Positions 8,389 through 17,865 of a stretch of DNA of 55,873 nucleotides are shown piece after piece. The notes beneath the pieces were generated by a model. It worked only from the letters and a program-made list of their open reading frames with translations, had not been told where the DNA came from and made no database searches. Source of the DNA: Thermoplasmatota archaeon (lineage in GTDB: Archaea > Thermoplasmatota > Thermoplasmata > Thermoplasmatales > Thermoplasmataceae); contig JAMCUL010000007.1 of NCBI GenBank assembly GCA_023381355.1, positions 1-55,873 of the forward strand, in the 5' to 3' direction. The translations under genes were made by a program, and so were the position numbers. The first letter of the stretch is position 1. Every line of letters begins with the position of its first letter.

Positions 8389-8523
8389 TTGAGCAGCTGC
8401 CCTTCCATGATCATATTATTACCCGGATTTTCAGGACCCTGATCGATATCGTGAATTTCCTGAAGGATTGACCTGACCGGGAATGATTGAAAAATGTTAA
8501 TAATAGAATTACCATAATTCCAT

Positions 8524-9678
8524 GTGCTGTCAAAGAGAGTATCAGATGTTTCAGAGTCTGCAACAGTAGCCATGTCCAATATTGCCGCAGCCATGAGGAA
8601 GGAAGGGAAAGAGGTCATAAACTTCGGGATTGGCGAACCCGATTTTTCAACGCCAGAGCCAATTATTGATTACGCATTCCAGAAGGCAAGGGAAGGATTC
8701 ACCCATTACACGCCCTCCAGGGGATATCCGGAACTGAGGGACCTGATAATCAGGAGCGTGGCCCAAGAGGGCACCGGATATCTGACCAGGGAAAACGTGC
8801 TTGTGACTCCAACGAAATTTGCAATCAACCTCTCATACCTGTCCATAGCGGATGCAGGGGACGAGATTATCATTCCTGAACCGTATTACCTCTCATATCC
8901 TGAAATCGGGAACCTCTACGGCATCAAGCCTGTATGTGTCCAGTCGAACGATGATTTTTCCCTGAATATGGATAACATTGAAAATGCAATAACGCCGAAA
9001 ACCAGGGGCGTGATCATATCCAATCCATCCAATCCAACTGGAAAGGTATTTTCGAGGGACCAGATCAAGCAACTGCAGAAATTATGCATCGATGAGGATA
9101 TCTACTTCATAGTTGACCAGATTTATGAGAAGCTGGTATATGAAGGTTCCATACAGAACCCGCTTGAACTTGATCCTGAGATGAAGAACACGATCCTGAT
9201 GAGCGGTTTTTCAAAGAGCTATGCAATGACGGGATGGAGGGTTGGCTACATGATATCAAACCTGGAACTGATCAATGCTGCCGACAGGTTCCAGCAGCAG
9301 ACAATTACCTGTGCCCCATCAATCTCGCAGATGGCTGCAATAAAGGCATTATCCGATCTGGAAAGCCCAGTGATGATGAGGAACATCTTCAGGCAAAGAC
9401 TGGAGAAGATCGTTTCGCTGGCCGAGGAGATAGAGGGCCTGACACTTAACAGGCCTGAGGGGGCATTCTACATCTTCCCCGGGTATGACATGAATCTCAG
9501 CTCGGTTGAGTTCTGCCAGCAGGCACTGGCCAGGAAGGGCCTGATCCTGACTCCCGGATCTGTTTTTGGGAGCCAGGGGGAGAAGCATTTCAGGATATCG
9601 TACGCCACTGATGAAAGGACAATTGAGAGGGGGATGGCCATGCTGAAGGAGTTTGTGGAGGAGATGAGCAAGATCTGA
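8524..9678 (+). CDS. Class I/II aminotransferase (aspartate aminotransferase type)
   Basis: A 384-residue PLP enzyme of fold type I. Visible family marks are INFGIGEPDFSTP near residue 36, HYTPSRGYPELRD for the substrate-site loop, NPSNPTG near 163 (Asn contacts PLP), and SGFSKSYAMTGWRVGY near 230, where the Lys forms the PLP Schiff base. The C-terminal domain carries FRISYATDE, with the Arg that binds the substrate carboxylate. The start is GTG 8524 (MLSKRVSDVSESAT), which matches the common MLSxRVxxxxPS N-terminus and lies about 23 nt from a TATA-like TAATAATAG. It probably transfers amino groups between an amino acid and 2-oxoglutarate; exact specificity is not readable. It is followed without a gap by the 9678 gene. 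Confidence 0.9.
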   Translation: MLSKRVSDVSESATVAMSNIAAAMRKEGKEVINFGIGEPDFSTPEPIIDYAFQKAREGFTHYTPSRGYPELRDLIIRSVAQEGTGYLTRENVLVTPTKFAINLSYLSIADAGDEIIIPEPYYLSYPEIGNLYGIKPVCVQSNDDFSLNMDNIENAITPKTRGVIISNPSNPTGKVFSRDQIKQLQKLCIDEDIYFIVDQIYEKLVYEGSIQNPLELDPEMKNTILMSGFSKSYAMTGWRVGYMISNLELINAADRFQQQTITCAPSISQMAAIKALSDLESPVMMRNIFRQRLEKIVSLAEEIEGLTLNRPEGAFYIFPGYDMNLSSVEFCQQALARKGLILTPGSVFGSQGEKHFRISYATDERTIERGMAMLKEFVEEMSKI

Positions 9679-10676
9679 TGTCAGTCCTGACCTTGATTAT
9701 CATAATAGTTTCATTTGCGATTATTGTCGTTGTTTCTGATTTCTTCATCCTCAGGAAATTCAGGAGCGCGTATATGCAGATCCTTGCAGTACTGACCGGT
9801 GGCAGGAACAGGGATCACCAGGAGGAGACCTATTCAGAGGACATAAAATTTGATCAATTCTCGGACCATCTGAATGATGTTGATGAAGACGAGGATGATG
9901 ATAATGAGGAGCAAACTGCCAAGGAGGAGCTGAGCGTCGAGATTAACAGGGAAGTGGAGAAGATAACAGAGGAGATGAGGCACCATGAGCAGTTGAGGGA
10001 GAAACTGGAGAAACATTATGTAACCCTTAGAAAGGTCGCAAGAGACATGCTTGAGAGCCTGATCTCACCTCCCCCTTATATTTCGCCGTCTGACACGCAC
10101 ATCCCTGTTCCCATAATGGATGAGAGGCCCCTCTGGATGGACCTGTCCAGGAATCATATACCGGTCGGGAAGGGTGACATATTTGCCAAATGGTCTGAAT
10201 ATGTTGAGGAGATGAACAGGATCACAGTGACGAAGACGAGGGTGTTCAGATCAGTGGAAGCCTACCTCTTCGGTGGTTACAGCTATCCAAGGATTGAGGC
10301 GTCCCAGGAAGACGGCCGTGATAATTTTTACACTGTGGACGGCATGTTGCTTCTCCTGAATTCAATTTATTTCAACGGGCAGGCAAAACTTGAAATAACA
10401 GATGGAAGAAGGCAGAAGAGGATATCAAAGAACCCCGTACTGATGCTTGATGGGATACCATTTGCGAAAGGGAAGGGCGATGAAATATCCTCCATAGAGG
10501 CAAAGGTGAACAACCTCATGAACACAGATGAGAACTGGAATGTGGAAGGGATGGATGAACTTATGGAACTGCTGAGGAAGGTGGAAACAATCAAGAATGA
10601 GATAAGCGCTACACTGAACTGGTTCATCTTTGACAACTCAGAGATGAAGATGTGCGAGATGGTGAAGAATGATTAA
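9678..10676 (+). CDS. Membrane-anchored protein of unknown function
   Basis: A 332-residue protein. Residues 2-24 are one N-terminal transmembrane helix (LTLIIIIVSFAIIVVVSDFF) followed by basic residues, so the bulk faces the cytoplasm. Residues about 60-78 are a very acidic run (DVDEDEDDDNEE), then a helix or coiled coil (residues 80-125, rich in Glu and Arg), then a globular C-terminal part with EAYLFGGYSYPRI and TVDGMLLLLNSIYFN. I recognise no family. The ATG overlaps the stop of the aminotransferase (TGATG) and its end overlaps the nadM start by 8 nt, so all three genes are probably one translationally coupled operon. No catalytic motif is visible. Confidence 0.75.
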   Translation: MSVLTLIIIIVSFAIIVVVSDFFILRKFRSAYMQILAVLTGGRNRDHQEETYSEDIKFDQFSDHLNDVDEDEDDDNEEQTAKEELSVEINREVEKITEEMRHHEQLREKLEKHYVTLRKVARDMLESLISPPPYISPSDTHIPVPIMDERPLWMDLSRNHIPVGKGDIFAKWSEYVEEMNRITVTKTRVFRSVEAYLFGGYSYPRIEASQEDGRDNFYTVDGMLLLLNSIYFNGQAKLEITDGRRQKRISKNPVLMLDGIPFAKGKGDEISSIEAKVNNLMNTDENWNVEGMDELMELLRKVETIKNEISATLNWFIFDNSEMKMCEMVKND

Positions 10677-11193
10677 TGGATCAAGGGCTTTCATTGTTGG
10701 AAGATTCCAGCCATTTCATCTCGGCCACCTTGAGGTGATAAAGGCAATACTGAAGGAGCATAAATCAGTCATAATCGGGATAGGAAGTGCACAGTATTCT
10801 CACACGCTTCAGAATCCATTCACTGCAGGAGAGAGGCACATCATGATCTCCAACACCCTTGAAGGAGAGGGAATCTTCAATTTCTATATCATCCCAATCG
10901 AGGACGTCAACTCAAATCCATTATGGGTTGCGCATGTAGAATCCCTGACTCCGAAGTTTGACGTTGTATACAGCAACAACCCCATGGTCAAGAGGCTGTT
11001 CTACGAGAAGAACTACTCTGTCAGATCCATGGATCTCATAAACAGGGTGGAGTGGTCCGGGACAAAGATCAGGAAAAGGATCATCAGCGGGGAGAACTGG
11101 GAGAAGGATGTGCCTGAAAAGGTCATTGAAATAATAAATGAGATCGATGGAGTCCAGAGGCTGAGGGACCTGTCGAAGGGTGATGACAGTTAG
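10669..11193 (+). CDS. nadM: Nicotinamide-nucleotide adenylyltransferase, archaeal NadM type
   Basis: A 174-residue enzyme that joins NMN and ATP to give NAD+. The nucleotidyltransferase start AFIVGRFQPFHLGHLEVI contains GRFQPFHxGH, the HxGH motif that holds ATP. The second signature is in WSGTKIRKRI (ISGTxIR-like), near residue 123. NPFTAGERHIM is typical of archaeal NMNAT. The length fits (168-186). It starts inside the upstream membrane gene, which implies coupled translation. The end overlaps the convergent M20 peptidase gene by 4 nt. Confidence 0.92.
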   Translation: MINGSRAFIVGRFQPFHLGHLEVIKAILKEHKSVIIGIGSAQYSHTLQNPFTAGERHIMISNTLEGEGIFNFYIIPIEDVNSNPLWVAHVESLTPKFDVVYSNNPMVKRLFYEKNYSVRSMDLINRVEWSGTKIRKRIISGENWEKDVPEKVIEIINEIDGVQRLRDLSKGDDS

Positions 11194-12377
11194 TAGATGA
11201 TCTGTTCTATTGTTTCCCTGTCCATCAGGATATGATCAGTGACGCAGTATTCATCAGCCTGGTGCGCAACATCTGGCATGGTGGTGCTCCATACGACTGC
11301 ATTCATGCCCTTCCTCCTGAAGAATGCTGCACAGGTGCCTCCACCTATTCCGACAACCCTCGGGACTCCGGTTCTCCTTGAAAGTGCTTCCATCAGTACC
11401 CTGACTGCCTCAGCATCGGTGGGTGTCGGGAATGGTGCCTGTTCCCTCTGCACGAATTCCACAGAGATCCTGGATTTGTGAGTCTGCTCAAATTCAGATA
11501 TTTCCATCTGTATGTCGTCAACCACGTTATCAAGATCATACTGTGGCAGGATACGGCAGTCCATGTAGAAAACCTCCAGCCCCGGTATCGTGTTGATGTT
11601 GTCCACGTTCTTGAGATGCTTGGTTGGCTCGAACGTTGAATATGGATAGTTGAATATATCATCCCTTGCACTGTACTTTTCATGGAGCATCCTGTCAATC
11701 TTGAGGATAAACTCCATACCGTCCCTGCAGGCGTTTATGGCATTCTGTGGAAGACTTGCATGATACTGCTTCCCCTTCACGGTGAACTGGATCCACAGGA
11801 TGCTCTTCTCAGCAGTCTCGATCTCCATTCCGTCCTCGACACCTGAGTCCGGGACATAAATGAGGTCCTCCTGGCGGAATATATTCTGCTCAAGGAGGTA
11901 CTGGATGCCATACTTGCTTCCCACCTCCTCATCAGCCACAAATGCCAGGCCGAGATTGTACTTCAGTGCATCCCTGCGAAGGTGCTTCAGGAGAAGGAGG
12001 GAAAGGAATATCGCCTGTCCGTCATCTGATGTCCCCCTCCCGTATATCCTGTTTCCATCAACGGTTACCTCAAAGGGTGGCTTGCTCCAGAGCTTGAGAT
12101 CACCCTCCGGCACCGTATCGGTGTGTGAGACGAGCCAGACAGTCTTCTCCTTATTTCCCACCCTCAGGACAGTGCTTACCCTGCTGACTCCCCTGTCATC
12201 CTCTACTGAATAAACCTGGAAATCGGGAAAGCCCATCTCCTTCAGGATTCCCTGGATCACCAGTGCCCTCTCTCCCTCGCCAGATCCGCCAGAAGCAGGG
12301 CTGATAGACTTGACGGGAATGATTCTTCTCGCAACCTCAACGATGAAATCTTTATCATCCAAATTCAATAGATCCAT
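11190..12377 (-). CDS. M20-family metallopeptidase/deacylase (ArgE/DapE-like)
   Basis: A 395-residue di-zinc hydrolase. Metal-site motifs are in order: WLVSHTDTVPEGD near residue 86 (first His and Asp), YGRGTSDDGQ near 115 (bridging Asp), ADEEVGSKYG near 150 (catalytic Glu and ligand), and VAHQADEY near the C-terminus (last His). The lid domain lies between, with TVKGKQYHASLPQNAINA. This fits the M20 group that includes ArgE, DapE and carboxypeptidases. Which amide bond it cuts is not determined; no lysine or arginine biosynthesis genes are adjacent. A GSGEGERALV loop near the N-terminus is also family-like. The gene is monocistronic. Confidence 0.87.
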   Translation of the reverse strand: MDLLNLDDKDFIVEVARRIIPVKSISPASGGSGEGERALVIQGILKEMGFPDFQVYSVEDDRGVSRVSTVLRVGNKEKTVWLVSHTDTVPEGDLKLWSKPPFEVTVDGNRIYGRGTSDDGQAIFLSLLLLKHLRRDALKYNLGLAFVADEEVGSKYGIQYLLEQNIFRQEDLIYVPDSGVEDGMEIETAEKSILWIQFTVKGKQYHASLPQNAINACRDGMEFILKIDRMLHEKYSARDDIFNYPYSTFEPTKHLKNVDNINTIPGLEVFYMDCRILPQYDLDNVVDDIQMEISEFEQTHKSRISVEFVQREQAPFPTPTDAEAVRVLMEALSRRTGVPRVVGIGGGTCAAFFRRKGMNAVVWSTTMPDVAHQADEYCVTDHILMDRETIEQIIY

Positions 12378-12521
12378 GGTAGGATGTAGTTCAATTCCTT
12401 ATAATTTATTTTCTGAAAGCCTTCAATGGCTAACTTATTTCTACAGATTCATATAAAAATAATATATAGTCTATATAGGTTATGTTGAAGGAAATAGGTA
12501 TATAGTGATGACTGGAGATCA

Positions 12522-13955
12522 ATGGATAGAGAAGGTTCAGGTGGAGATCCGGATAAAGGTGTCCTTGCTTCCTTTGACAGCGTCAGGGATTCAACCTTTC
12601 ACAGGAAGACGCTCATCATATCCGGCATGGGATTTTTCACGGATGCTTATGATATATTTATAATCGGCGTTGTGACCAGCCTTCTTCCACTGGGTGGCTG
12701 GACTGGCATAACAAATCTTGATATCTCAATCCTGGATTCCTCATCACTGCTTGCCGCTGCCATAGGTGCAATAGTTTTCGGACGGGTCATAGACAGGATT
12801 GGCAGGGGAAGGGTATATGGCCTTGAAATGTTCCTCCTCATACTTGGGGCGATTGGCAGTGCCATTCAAACCCCGGTTGGTAGCCTGTATGCCCTTACTG
12901 CATGGAGGTTTATCCTCGGCATCGGGATTGGAGGGGATTATGCTTCAAGTTCAGTCATAATGACTGAATATTCCAACACGAAGAGCAGGGGAAAGTGGGT
13001 CGGGATGGTGTTCTCCATGCAGAGCATCGGCTTCCTGGCAGGTCCTGGCATAACACTGGCCATGCTCTATTTTTCCGTGCCCGCATCGCTGCTCTGGAGG
13101 CTCCTTCTCTTCTTCGGTGCAATACCTGCCCTTGTGGTGATATACTACAGGAGAAAAATGCCCGAAACCCCTAGATACACAGCATCCGTGGCCGGTATTA
13201 CCGGTAAGTCCGTAACTGAGCTGGAGAAATATACAGGAATGAAACTTGAGGCTGGAAATGGGAATGAGAGGCTCAGGAAGATGTCATTCAGGCAGGTCCT
13301 GTCTGACAGGAGGCTCCTGCTCCTGATAATTGGCACTTCCCTCTCATGGTTCCTCATGGACTGGGCCCTCTATGGAAATACAATCATGTCTGATTTCATG
13401 CTGAAGTCTGTTGTCCCCTCATCCCTTTCAGGCATCTCCCGGGTCTACTACAAGACGGAGATCACAGGGGTGATTTTTGCACTCTTTGCCTTTCCGGGCT
13501 ACTGGCTGGCCACATTCACCCTCGACAGGCTCGGGAGGAAGTTTATCCAGAGCACCGGCTTCCTGATGATGGCCATAACCTTCGGGCTGCTCTTCATTTT
13601 TCCATTCCTCGAAACCAGTTCCCATGTTGTTGATTTTGTCGTGATATACGGATTGAGCTACTTCTTCATAGAATTCGGCCCCAACCTTACAACATTCGTG
13701 TACCCTCCGGAGGTTTTTCCTGCCCAGGCCAGGGGCACCGGAACCGGCATTGCTGCATCAGCAGGAAAGATAGGGGCATTCCTGGGAACTTTCCTCAATC
13801 TCGTGATCCAGGCAGCTATCGGTACTGCCGGGCTATTCTCTATCCTTGCCATATTCTCCCTGCTTGGACTGTTTGTCACAGTACTCCTGCTTCCCGAGCC
13901 TGGAAGGAAGGATCTGGGTACCTCCTCAGGTGAGAGCCTTTACCTTACAAGCTAG
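12522..13955 (+). CDS. MFS permease, phosphate:H+ symporter-like
   Basis: A 477-residue MFS transporter with 12 predicted helices. TM1 reads GMGFFTDAYDIFIIGVVT, the Asp-containing signature of the phosphate/proton symporter and sialate/aromatic-acid symporter groups. It is followed by GRVIDRIGRGRVYGLEM (MFS motif A), GIGIGGDYASSSVIMTEYS in TM4 (as in PHO84-like proteins), RRKMPETPRY in the central loop, and DRLGRKFIQ after TM8. PETPRY is frequent in phosphate and sugar porters. Upstream (12460-12510) is rich in TATA-like TATATAG stretches, so the exact transcription start is unclear. Phosphate uptake is a good guess, not proven. Confidence 0.82.
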   Translation: MDREGSGGDPDKGVLASFDSVRDSTFHRKTLIISGMGFFTDAYDIFIIGVVTSLLPLGGWTGITNLDISILDSSSLLAAAIGAIVFGRVIDRIGRGRVYGLEMFLLILGAIGSAIQTPVGSLYALTAWRFILGIGIGGDYASSSVIMTEYSNTKSRGKWVGMVFSMQSIGFLAGPGITLAMLYFSVPASLLWRLLLFFGAIPALVVIYYRRKMPETPRYTASVAGITGKSVTELEKYTGMKLEAGNGNERLRKMSFRQVLSDRRLLLLIIGTSLSWFLMDWALYGNTIMSDFMLKSVVPSSLSGISRVYYKTEITGVIFALFAFPGYWLATFTLDRLGRKFIQSTGFLMMAITFGLLFIFPFLETSSHVVDFVVIYGLSYFFIEFGPNLTTFVYPPEVFPAQARGTGTGIAASAGKIGAFLGTFLNLVIQAAIGTAGLFSILAIFSLLGLFVTVLLLPEPGRKDLGTSSGESLYLTS

Positions 13956-14046
13956 ATCATTCCATCGCAGTTATTCCCGACAGGCGGCGGACTGGTACAT
14001 ACGGTTCAACCATCTCCTGCCGGGAAGCCTGCCTCAAATTCGTCAG

Positions 14047-14055
14047 TTTAAATAA
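14047..14055 (+). promoter_or_regulatory. TATA box for proS
   Basis: TTTAAATAA lies about 27 nt before ATG 14079. This spacing supports a leaderless mRNA beginning at that ATG rather than the in-frame TTG at 14061. Confidence 0.55.
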
Positions 14056-14078
14056 GTGAATTGAAATTAACTTGTTGC

Positions 14079-15464
14079 ATGGAATATTCCAGGAAAAATT
14101 TCAGTGAGTGGTACAACGAGATAGTTGAACTTTCAGAACTTACAGACAAGAGGTATCCGGTCAAGGGAATGAATGTGTGGATGCCATATGGGTTCGACCT
14201 GATGAGGAATATAGATGAGATGGTCAGGGAGAGATTCAGGTCTGATGACTTTGGCGAGGTGATGTTCCCTGCCCTTATATCACGGACGATGTTTGAGGTG
14301 GAGTTTGAGCACATAAAGGGTTTCGAGAAGGAGCTTTTCTGGATCACCAAGGGAGGCAGGGAGACACTGGAGGATGATCTTGCAATGAGGCCAACAAGCG
14401 AGGCTGCAATGTATCCGATGTTCAGGCTCTGGATAAGGGATCATTCCGACCTTCCGCTGAGGCTTTTCCAGGTTGTCCAGGTATGGAGGTATGAGACAAA
14501 GCACACAAGGCCATTCATGCGTTCCAGGGATATCCATTTCACGGAATGCCACACGGCACATGAAAACTTCAATGATGCTGAGGCCCAGCTCCAGACATAC
14601 AGGGACGAGTGGAACTATTTTACACACATGCTATGCCTGCCATTCATGGAGGTTGAGAGGCCCGACTGGGATAAATTCCCGGGCGCGGTCTATACGAGGG
14701 CTTTTGACACAATCATGCCCTCCGGAAGAACCCTGCAGATCGGGACCATCCACCAGTATGGACAGAATTTCGCAAGGAACTATGATGTGAAGTTCGCCAG
14801 GGAGAACGGGGAGAGCGAGTATGTTTTCCAGACAACGTTTGGCATGAGCGAAAGGCTTGTTGCCGCTGTGGTATCGATTCATGGTGACGACAAGGGATTG
14901 ATCCTTCCGCCATACGTTGCCCCTGTGCAGGTGGTCATTGTTCCCATACCTGGAAAGAGCGAATCTCTTGCATCATACACTTCAGAGATCTTCAGGAAGG
15001 TCAGGGAACTCGGGATCAGGGCGAAAATTGACGCGCGTGATTCCTACACGCCGGGTTACAAGTACAACTTCTGGGAAATGAAGGGAGTCCCTCTGAGGAT
15101 AGAAATAGGCGACAGGGAGGTTGAGGAAAAATCCCTCACTTTGAGGCTGAGGACCGAGAAAGGGCGGATCAAGATGGCCCTTTCAGACATTTCAGGCCTT
15201 GGGGATATGCTGGAAAAGGTTTCTGATACCCTGAGGGCACGTGCCCTTAAAATTCTCGAGGACAACCTGAGTGGCACTGCAGGTGAGGGGCAGGAATCCC
15301 GAATCGAGACGCATGTTCTGTGCAACAGGAAGGAATGCTCTGATTCCATGGAAAAAAGGACTGAACTCACCATGATGGGCCATATCATGAACCGTGGAAA
15401 GGAAGGAAAATGCGAGGTATGTGGTAATGAAGGAAGGACTTCCCTATTCTCAAGGCCTTACTGA
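14079..15464 (+). CDS. proS: Prolyl-tRNA synthetase, archaeal/eukaryotic type
   Basis: A class II synthetase that charges tRNA-Pro (461 residues from ATG 14079). It has motif 1 around VREMRF-like FGEVMFPALI, the proline-binding DLAMRPTSEAAMYPMF (TSE loop), motif 2 QVWRYETKHTRPFMRSRDIHF, and the motif 3 region near FGMSERLVAAVVSIHGDDKGL. The archaeal-type C-terminal extension includes CNRKECSDS and CEVCG, a probable zinc site, and ends in SRPY, the conserved terminal Tyr of this subtype. The start is preferred because a TATA box sits 27 nt upstream. The HAD gene begins inside its 3' end. Confidence 0.95.
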   Translation: MEYSRKNFSEWYNEIVELSELTDKRYPVKGMNVWMPYGFDLMRNIDEMVRERFRSDDFGEVMFPALISRTMFEVEFEHIKGFEKELFWITKGGRETLEDDLAMRPTSEAAMYPMFRLWIRDHSDLPLRLFQVVQVWRYETKHTRPFMRSRDIHFTECHTAHENFNDAEAQLQTYRDEWNYFTHMLCLPFMEVERPDWDKFPGAVYTRAFDTIMPSGRTLQIGTIHQYGQNFARNYDVKFARENGESEYVFQTTFGMSERLVAAVVSIHGDDKGLILPPYVAPVQVVIVPIPGKSESLASYTSEIFRKVRELGIRAKIDARDSYTPGYKYNFWEMKGVPLRIEIGDREVEEKSLTLRLRTEKGRIKMALSDISGLGDMLEKVSDTLRARALKILEDNLSGTAGEGQESRIETHVLCNRKECSDSMEKRTELTMMGHIMNRGKEGKCEVCGNEGRTSLFSRPY

Positions 15465-16137
15465 TAAGAGGCCAGTGATATTCTTCGACATGGATGGTGT
15501 CCTCACATCAGAGAAGAGCAGCTGGAACTATGTGAACCGGAACCTCGGGATAGATAACACAAGGAATTTTGAGAATTTCAGGAAGGGCAGCATCTCATAT
15601 GAACAGTTCCTCTCCCTTGATCTTGCCCTGTGGATACAGTCAGGGAGGGCAAGGAGCTCGGACACCGTGATGCAGCTGCTCAACAGGATTGAACTCTTTC
15701 CGGGTGCGGAAGAGGGATGCAGGAGCCTGATAGCTGCCGGGTTTCGCCTGGTTATTGTGTCCGGGGGAATAAACTGGCTTGCCCAGAGGGTTGGGGAGAT
15801 TGTCGGTGCATCCGAGATATACGCAAATATCATCTATGCAAGGGACGGGATGATCCAGCCGGAGGGGAGGGCAGTTGTTGATCCGAAGAGGAAGGGGGTT
15901 ATAATCCAGTCGTATATATCCAGGAAGCAGCCTGAATTCACCATCTCGGTTGGTGATTCGCCAGATGATGAGAGCATGTTTGAAAACACAGACTACTCAA
16001 TAAGTTTCAACAATGATCCTGACTATGAGAACATGCACGGATTCAATATGAGGAGCGAGAATTTCAATGATCTTGCTGAATTCATAATCTCGATTAAAGA
16101 GGAAAGAGATGAAATTAAGAGAAATAAGGGGAGATGA
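15427..16137 (+). CDS. HAD-superfamily phosphatase (SerB-like)
   Basis: A 236-residue hydrolase. HAD motif I is FFDMDGVLTSE (nucleophile and acid-base Asp), motif II is VIVSGG, and motif III/IV is Lys in DPKRKGVIIQ followed by SVGDSPDDESMF (metal-binding Asp). The cap after motif I is helical, as in phosphoserine phosphatase relatives. The start is uncertain because the frame is open back into proS; ATG 15427 gives MKEGLPYSQGLTDKRPVIFF, with motif I near residue 20, which is typical. It lies in a tight group proS-HAD-radB, overlapping both neighbours. Substrate is not readable. Confidence 0.85.
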   Translation: MKEGLPYSQGLTDKRPVIFFDMDGVLTSEKSSWNYVNRNLGIDNTRNFENFRKGSISYEQFLSLDLALWIQSGRARSSDTVMQLLNRIELFPGAEEGCRSLIAAGFRLVIVSGGINWLAQRVGEIVGASEIYANIIYARDGMIQPEGRAVVDPKRKGVIIQSYISRKQPEFTISVGDSPDDESMFENTDYSISFNNDPDYENMHGFNMRSENFNDLAEFIISIKEERDEIKRNKGR

Positions 16138-16801
16138 AAAACTCCCGCTCGGCATAGGGTGTCTTGACAACCTTCTGGACGGCGGATTTGACAGGGGAGT
16201 TATAAACCAGGTGTATGGACAGGGAGGAACCGGGAAGACTAATGTTGCCATGCAGCTTGCTGTAAGTGCCACGCTTTCTGGTGAAAAGGTCATTTATATA
16301 GATACGGAAGGCTTCTCCGAGAACAGATTCATGCAGATAGGGGGCGGAAGGAAGGAAATCTCTGATAATGTGAACCTTTACAGGGTAAGTGATTTCTCTG
16401 ACCAGGAAGTGGCAGTAATCAAGGCAGAGAGGATGATCGAGAAGGATGCAAGAATCAGGGTCCTGATCCTTGACTCCTTCACGGCACTGCTCAGGCTTGA
16501 GAGGGATGAGAAGAACAGGAGCGTGTCAATGCAGAGGCAGCTGAGCATAATAAACAGGCTGTGCAATGAATTTGGCACGACTGTTCTGATCGCGAACCAG
16601 ATCTATTACGATCCTGACCTCCAGGACATTGTACCCTATGGAGGCTATTTCCTGGATCATTACTCAAAGACCATACTGAAGATTGAGAAAATGCCTGCAG
16701 GAACCAGGCGGATGACTGTGGTCAAGCACAGGTCCATGATGGAGGGAAAATATGCTGACTTCTACATCGTGGATACAGGGCTTTCCTGCAGTCCGCCCTG
16801 A
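16109..16801 (+). CDS. radB: DNA repair and recombination protein RadB
   Basis: A 230-residue RecA-fold ATPase, the short archaeal paralogue of RadA. It lacks the N-terminal HhH domain of RadA. It begins with LPLGIGCLDNLLDGGFDRGVINQVYG, then Walker A GQGGTGKTN near residue 40, Walker B VLILDSFTALLRL near 112, and LIANQIYYD in the L1/L2 region. Length (about 225) is right for RadB. It probably modulates RadA filaments and recombination intermediates. It overlaps the HAD gene by 29 nt and precedes the flap endonuclease gene, so a small repair cluster is present. Confidence 0.93.
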   Translation: MKLREIRGDEKLPLGIGCLDNLLDGGFDRGVINQVYGQGGTGKTNVAMQLAVSATLSGEKVIYIDTEGFSENRFMQIGGGRKEISDNVNLYRVSDFSDQEVAVIKAERMIEKDARIRVLILDSFTALLRLERDEKNRSVSMQRQLSIINRLCNEFGTTVLIANQIYYDPDLQDIVPYGGYFLDHYSKTILKIEKMPAGTRRMTVVKHRSMMEGKYADFYIVDTGLSCSPP

Positions 16802-16816
16802 TCCTGGGATGATGGG

Positions 16817-16826
16817 TTTTAATATG
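16817..16826 (+). promoter_or_regulatory. TATA box for fen
   Basis: TTTTAATATG centred about 24 nt before ATG 16846. The flap endonuclease gene probably has its own leaderless promoter although radB ends only 45 nt upstream. Confidence 0.5.
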
Positions 16827-16845
16827 GATTTACATATGGCATGGC

Positions 16846-17865
16846 ATGGGTGTAAATCTCGAGCCTATCCTCATAAAGCATAAGACAGCACTTAAGGATT
16901 TTTCAGGAAATACCGTTTCTGTGGACGCATACAACATGCTCTACCAGTTCCTGAGCGGGATCAGGCAGCCCGATGGGACGCCACTGATGGATTCAGGCGG
17001 CAATATTACGTCACATCTCAGCGGCATATTTTACCGGACAATTGCACTCATGGAGGACGGTATCCGGCCTGTTTATGTCTTTGACGGAAAACCGTCACCC
17101 ATGAAGCTAAGGACCCTGGAGGAGAGGAAGATGCTCAGGGAAAGAAACGAGGAAGAACTGGAGAAGGCGATTGCAGGCCAGGATATCGAGAAGATTGCCA
17201 GGCTGAAGAGGACAATCAACAGGATAACCGGCGACATGATTGATGAGAGCAAGCATCTCCTGGAGTACATGGGCCTTCCCTATGTGCAGGCGCCATCTGA
17301 GGGTGAGGCACAGGCATCGGTCATGAGCAGTGACGGGACTGTCCAGGCAGTTATCTCCCAGGATTATGACTGCCTCCTGTTCGGTGCGAGAAGAGTCCTG
17401 AGGAATTTCACGATATATGGGAGAAGGCGGATTTCCAGCAGGAATATCTACATATCAGTGGACCCGGAATACATTGACCTCCAGGAAAACCTGGAGGCAC
17501 TGGGAATAAACAGGGAGCAGCTTGTTGATCTCGGGATACTCGTCGGGACCGACTTCAATGATGGTGTCAGGAAGGTTGGCCCGAAGACCGCCCTGAGCCT
17601 CATAAAAAAGCATGGCAGGATTGAGGACGTGATCAGGGAGAAGGGCTATGAGATTCCGGAACTTGAAAATGTGCGGGAAATATTCCTGAAACCTGTGGCA
17701 AGCCATGAAACGGCCATTAAATTCGGCACTCCTGACAGGGAAAAAATAGTTGACTTCCTCTGTGGAAGGCACAGTTTCTCCCCAACGAGGGTTGAGCCTT
17801 ACATAGAGAAGCTGGTCCACGCCATGGACAGGGGAAACCAGTTCAGCCTTGATTCATTCTTTTAG
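16846..17865 (+). CDS. fen: Flap endonuclease 1 (FEN-1)
   Basis: A 339-residue structure-specific nuclease that removes 5' flaps during Okazaki fragment maturation and repair. The N region has VSVDAYNMLYQFL (metal Asp near 27) and YVFDGKPSP (Asp near 80). The internal region has APSEGEAQAS (Glu near 150), ISQDYDCLLFGA (paired Asp near 172), and GTDFNDGVRKVGPKTAL (helix-hairpin-helix and metal Asp). The last residues NQFSLDSFF are a PIP box (QxxLxxFF) that binds PCNA. The length is normal. It converges with tyrS, overlapping by 12 nt. Confidence 0.95.
   Translation: MGVNLEPILIKHKTALKDFSGNTVSVDAYNMLYQFLSGIRQPDGTPLMDSGGNITSHLSGIFYRTIALMEDGIRPVYVFDGKPSPMKLRTLEERKMLRERNEEELEKAIAGQDIEKIARLKRTINRITGDMIDESKHLLEYMGLPYVQAPSEGEAQASVMSSDGTVQAVISQDYDCLLFGARRVLRNFTIYGRRRISSRNIYISVDPEYIDLQENLEALGINREQLVDLGILVGTDFNDGVRKVGPKTALSLIKKHGRIEDVIREKGYEIPELENVREIFLKPVASHETAIKFGTPDREKIVDFLCGRHSFSPTRVEPYIEKLVHAMDRGNQFSLDSFF

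Noticed and set aside
14061-14078. TTG start for proS
   Set aside because: It would lie only about 10 nt after the TATA box; ATG 14079 has the correct spacing.
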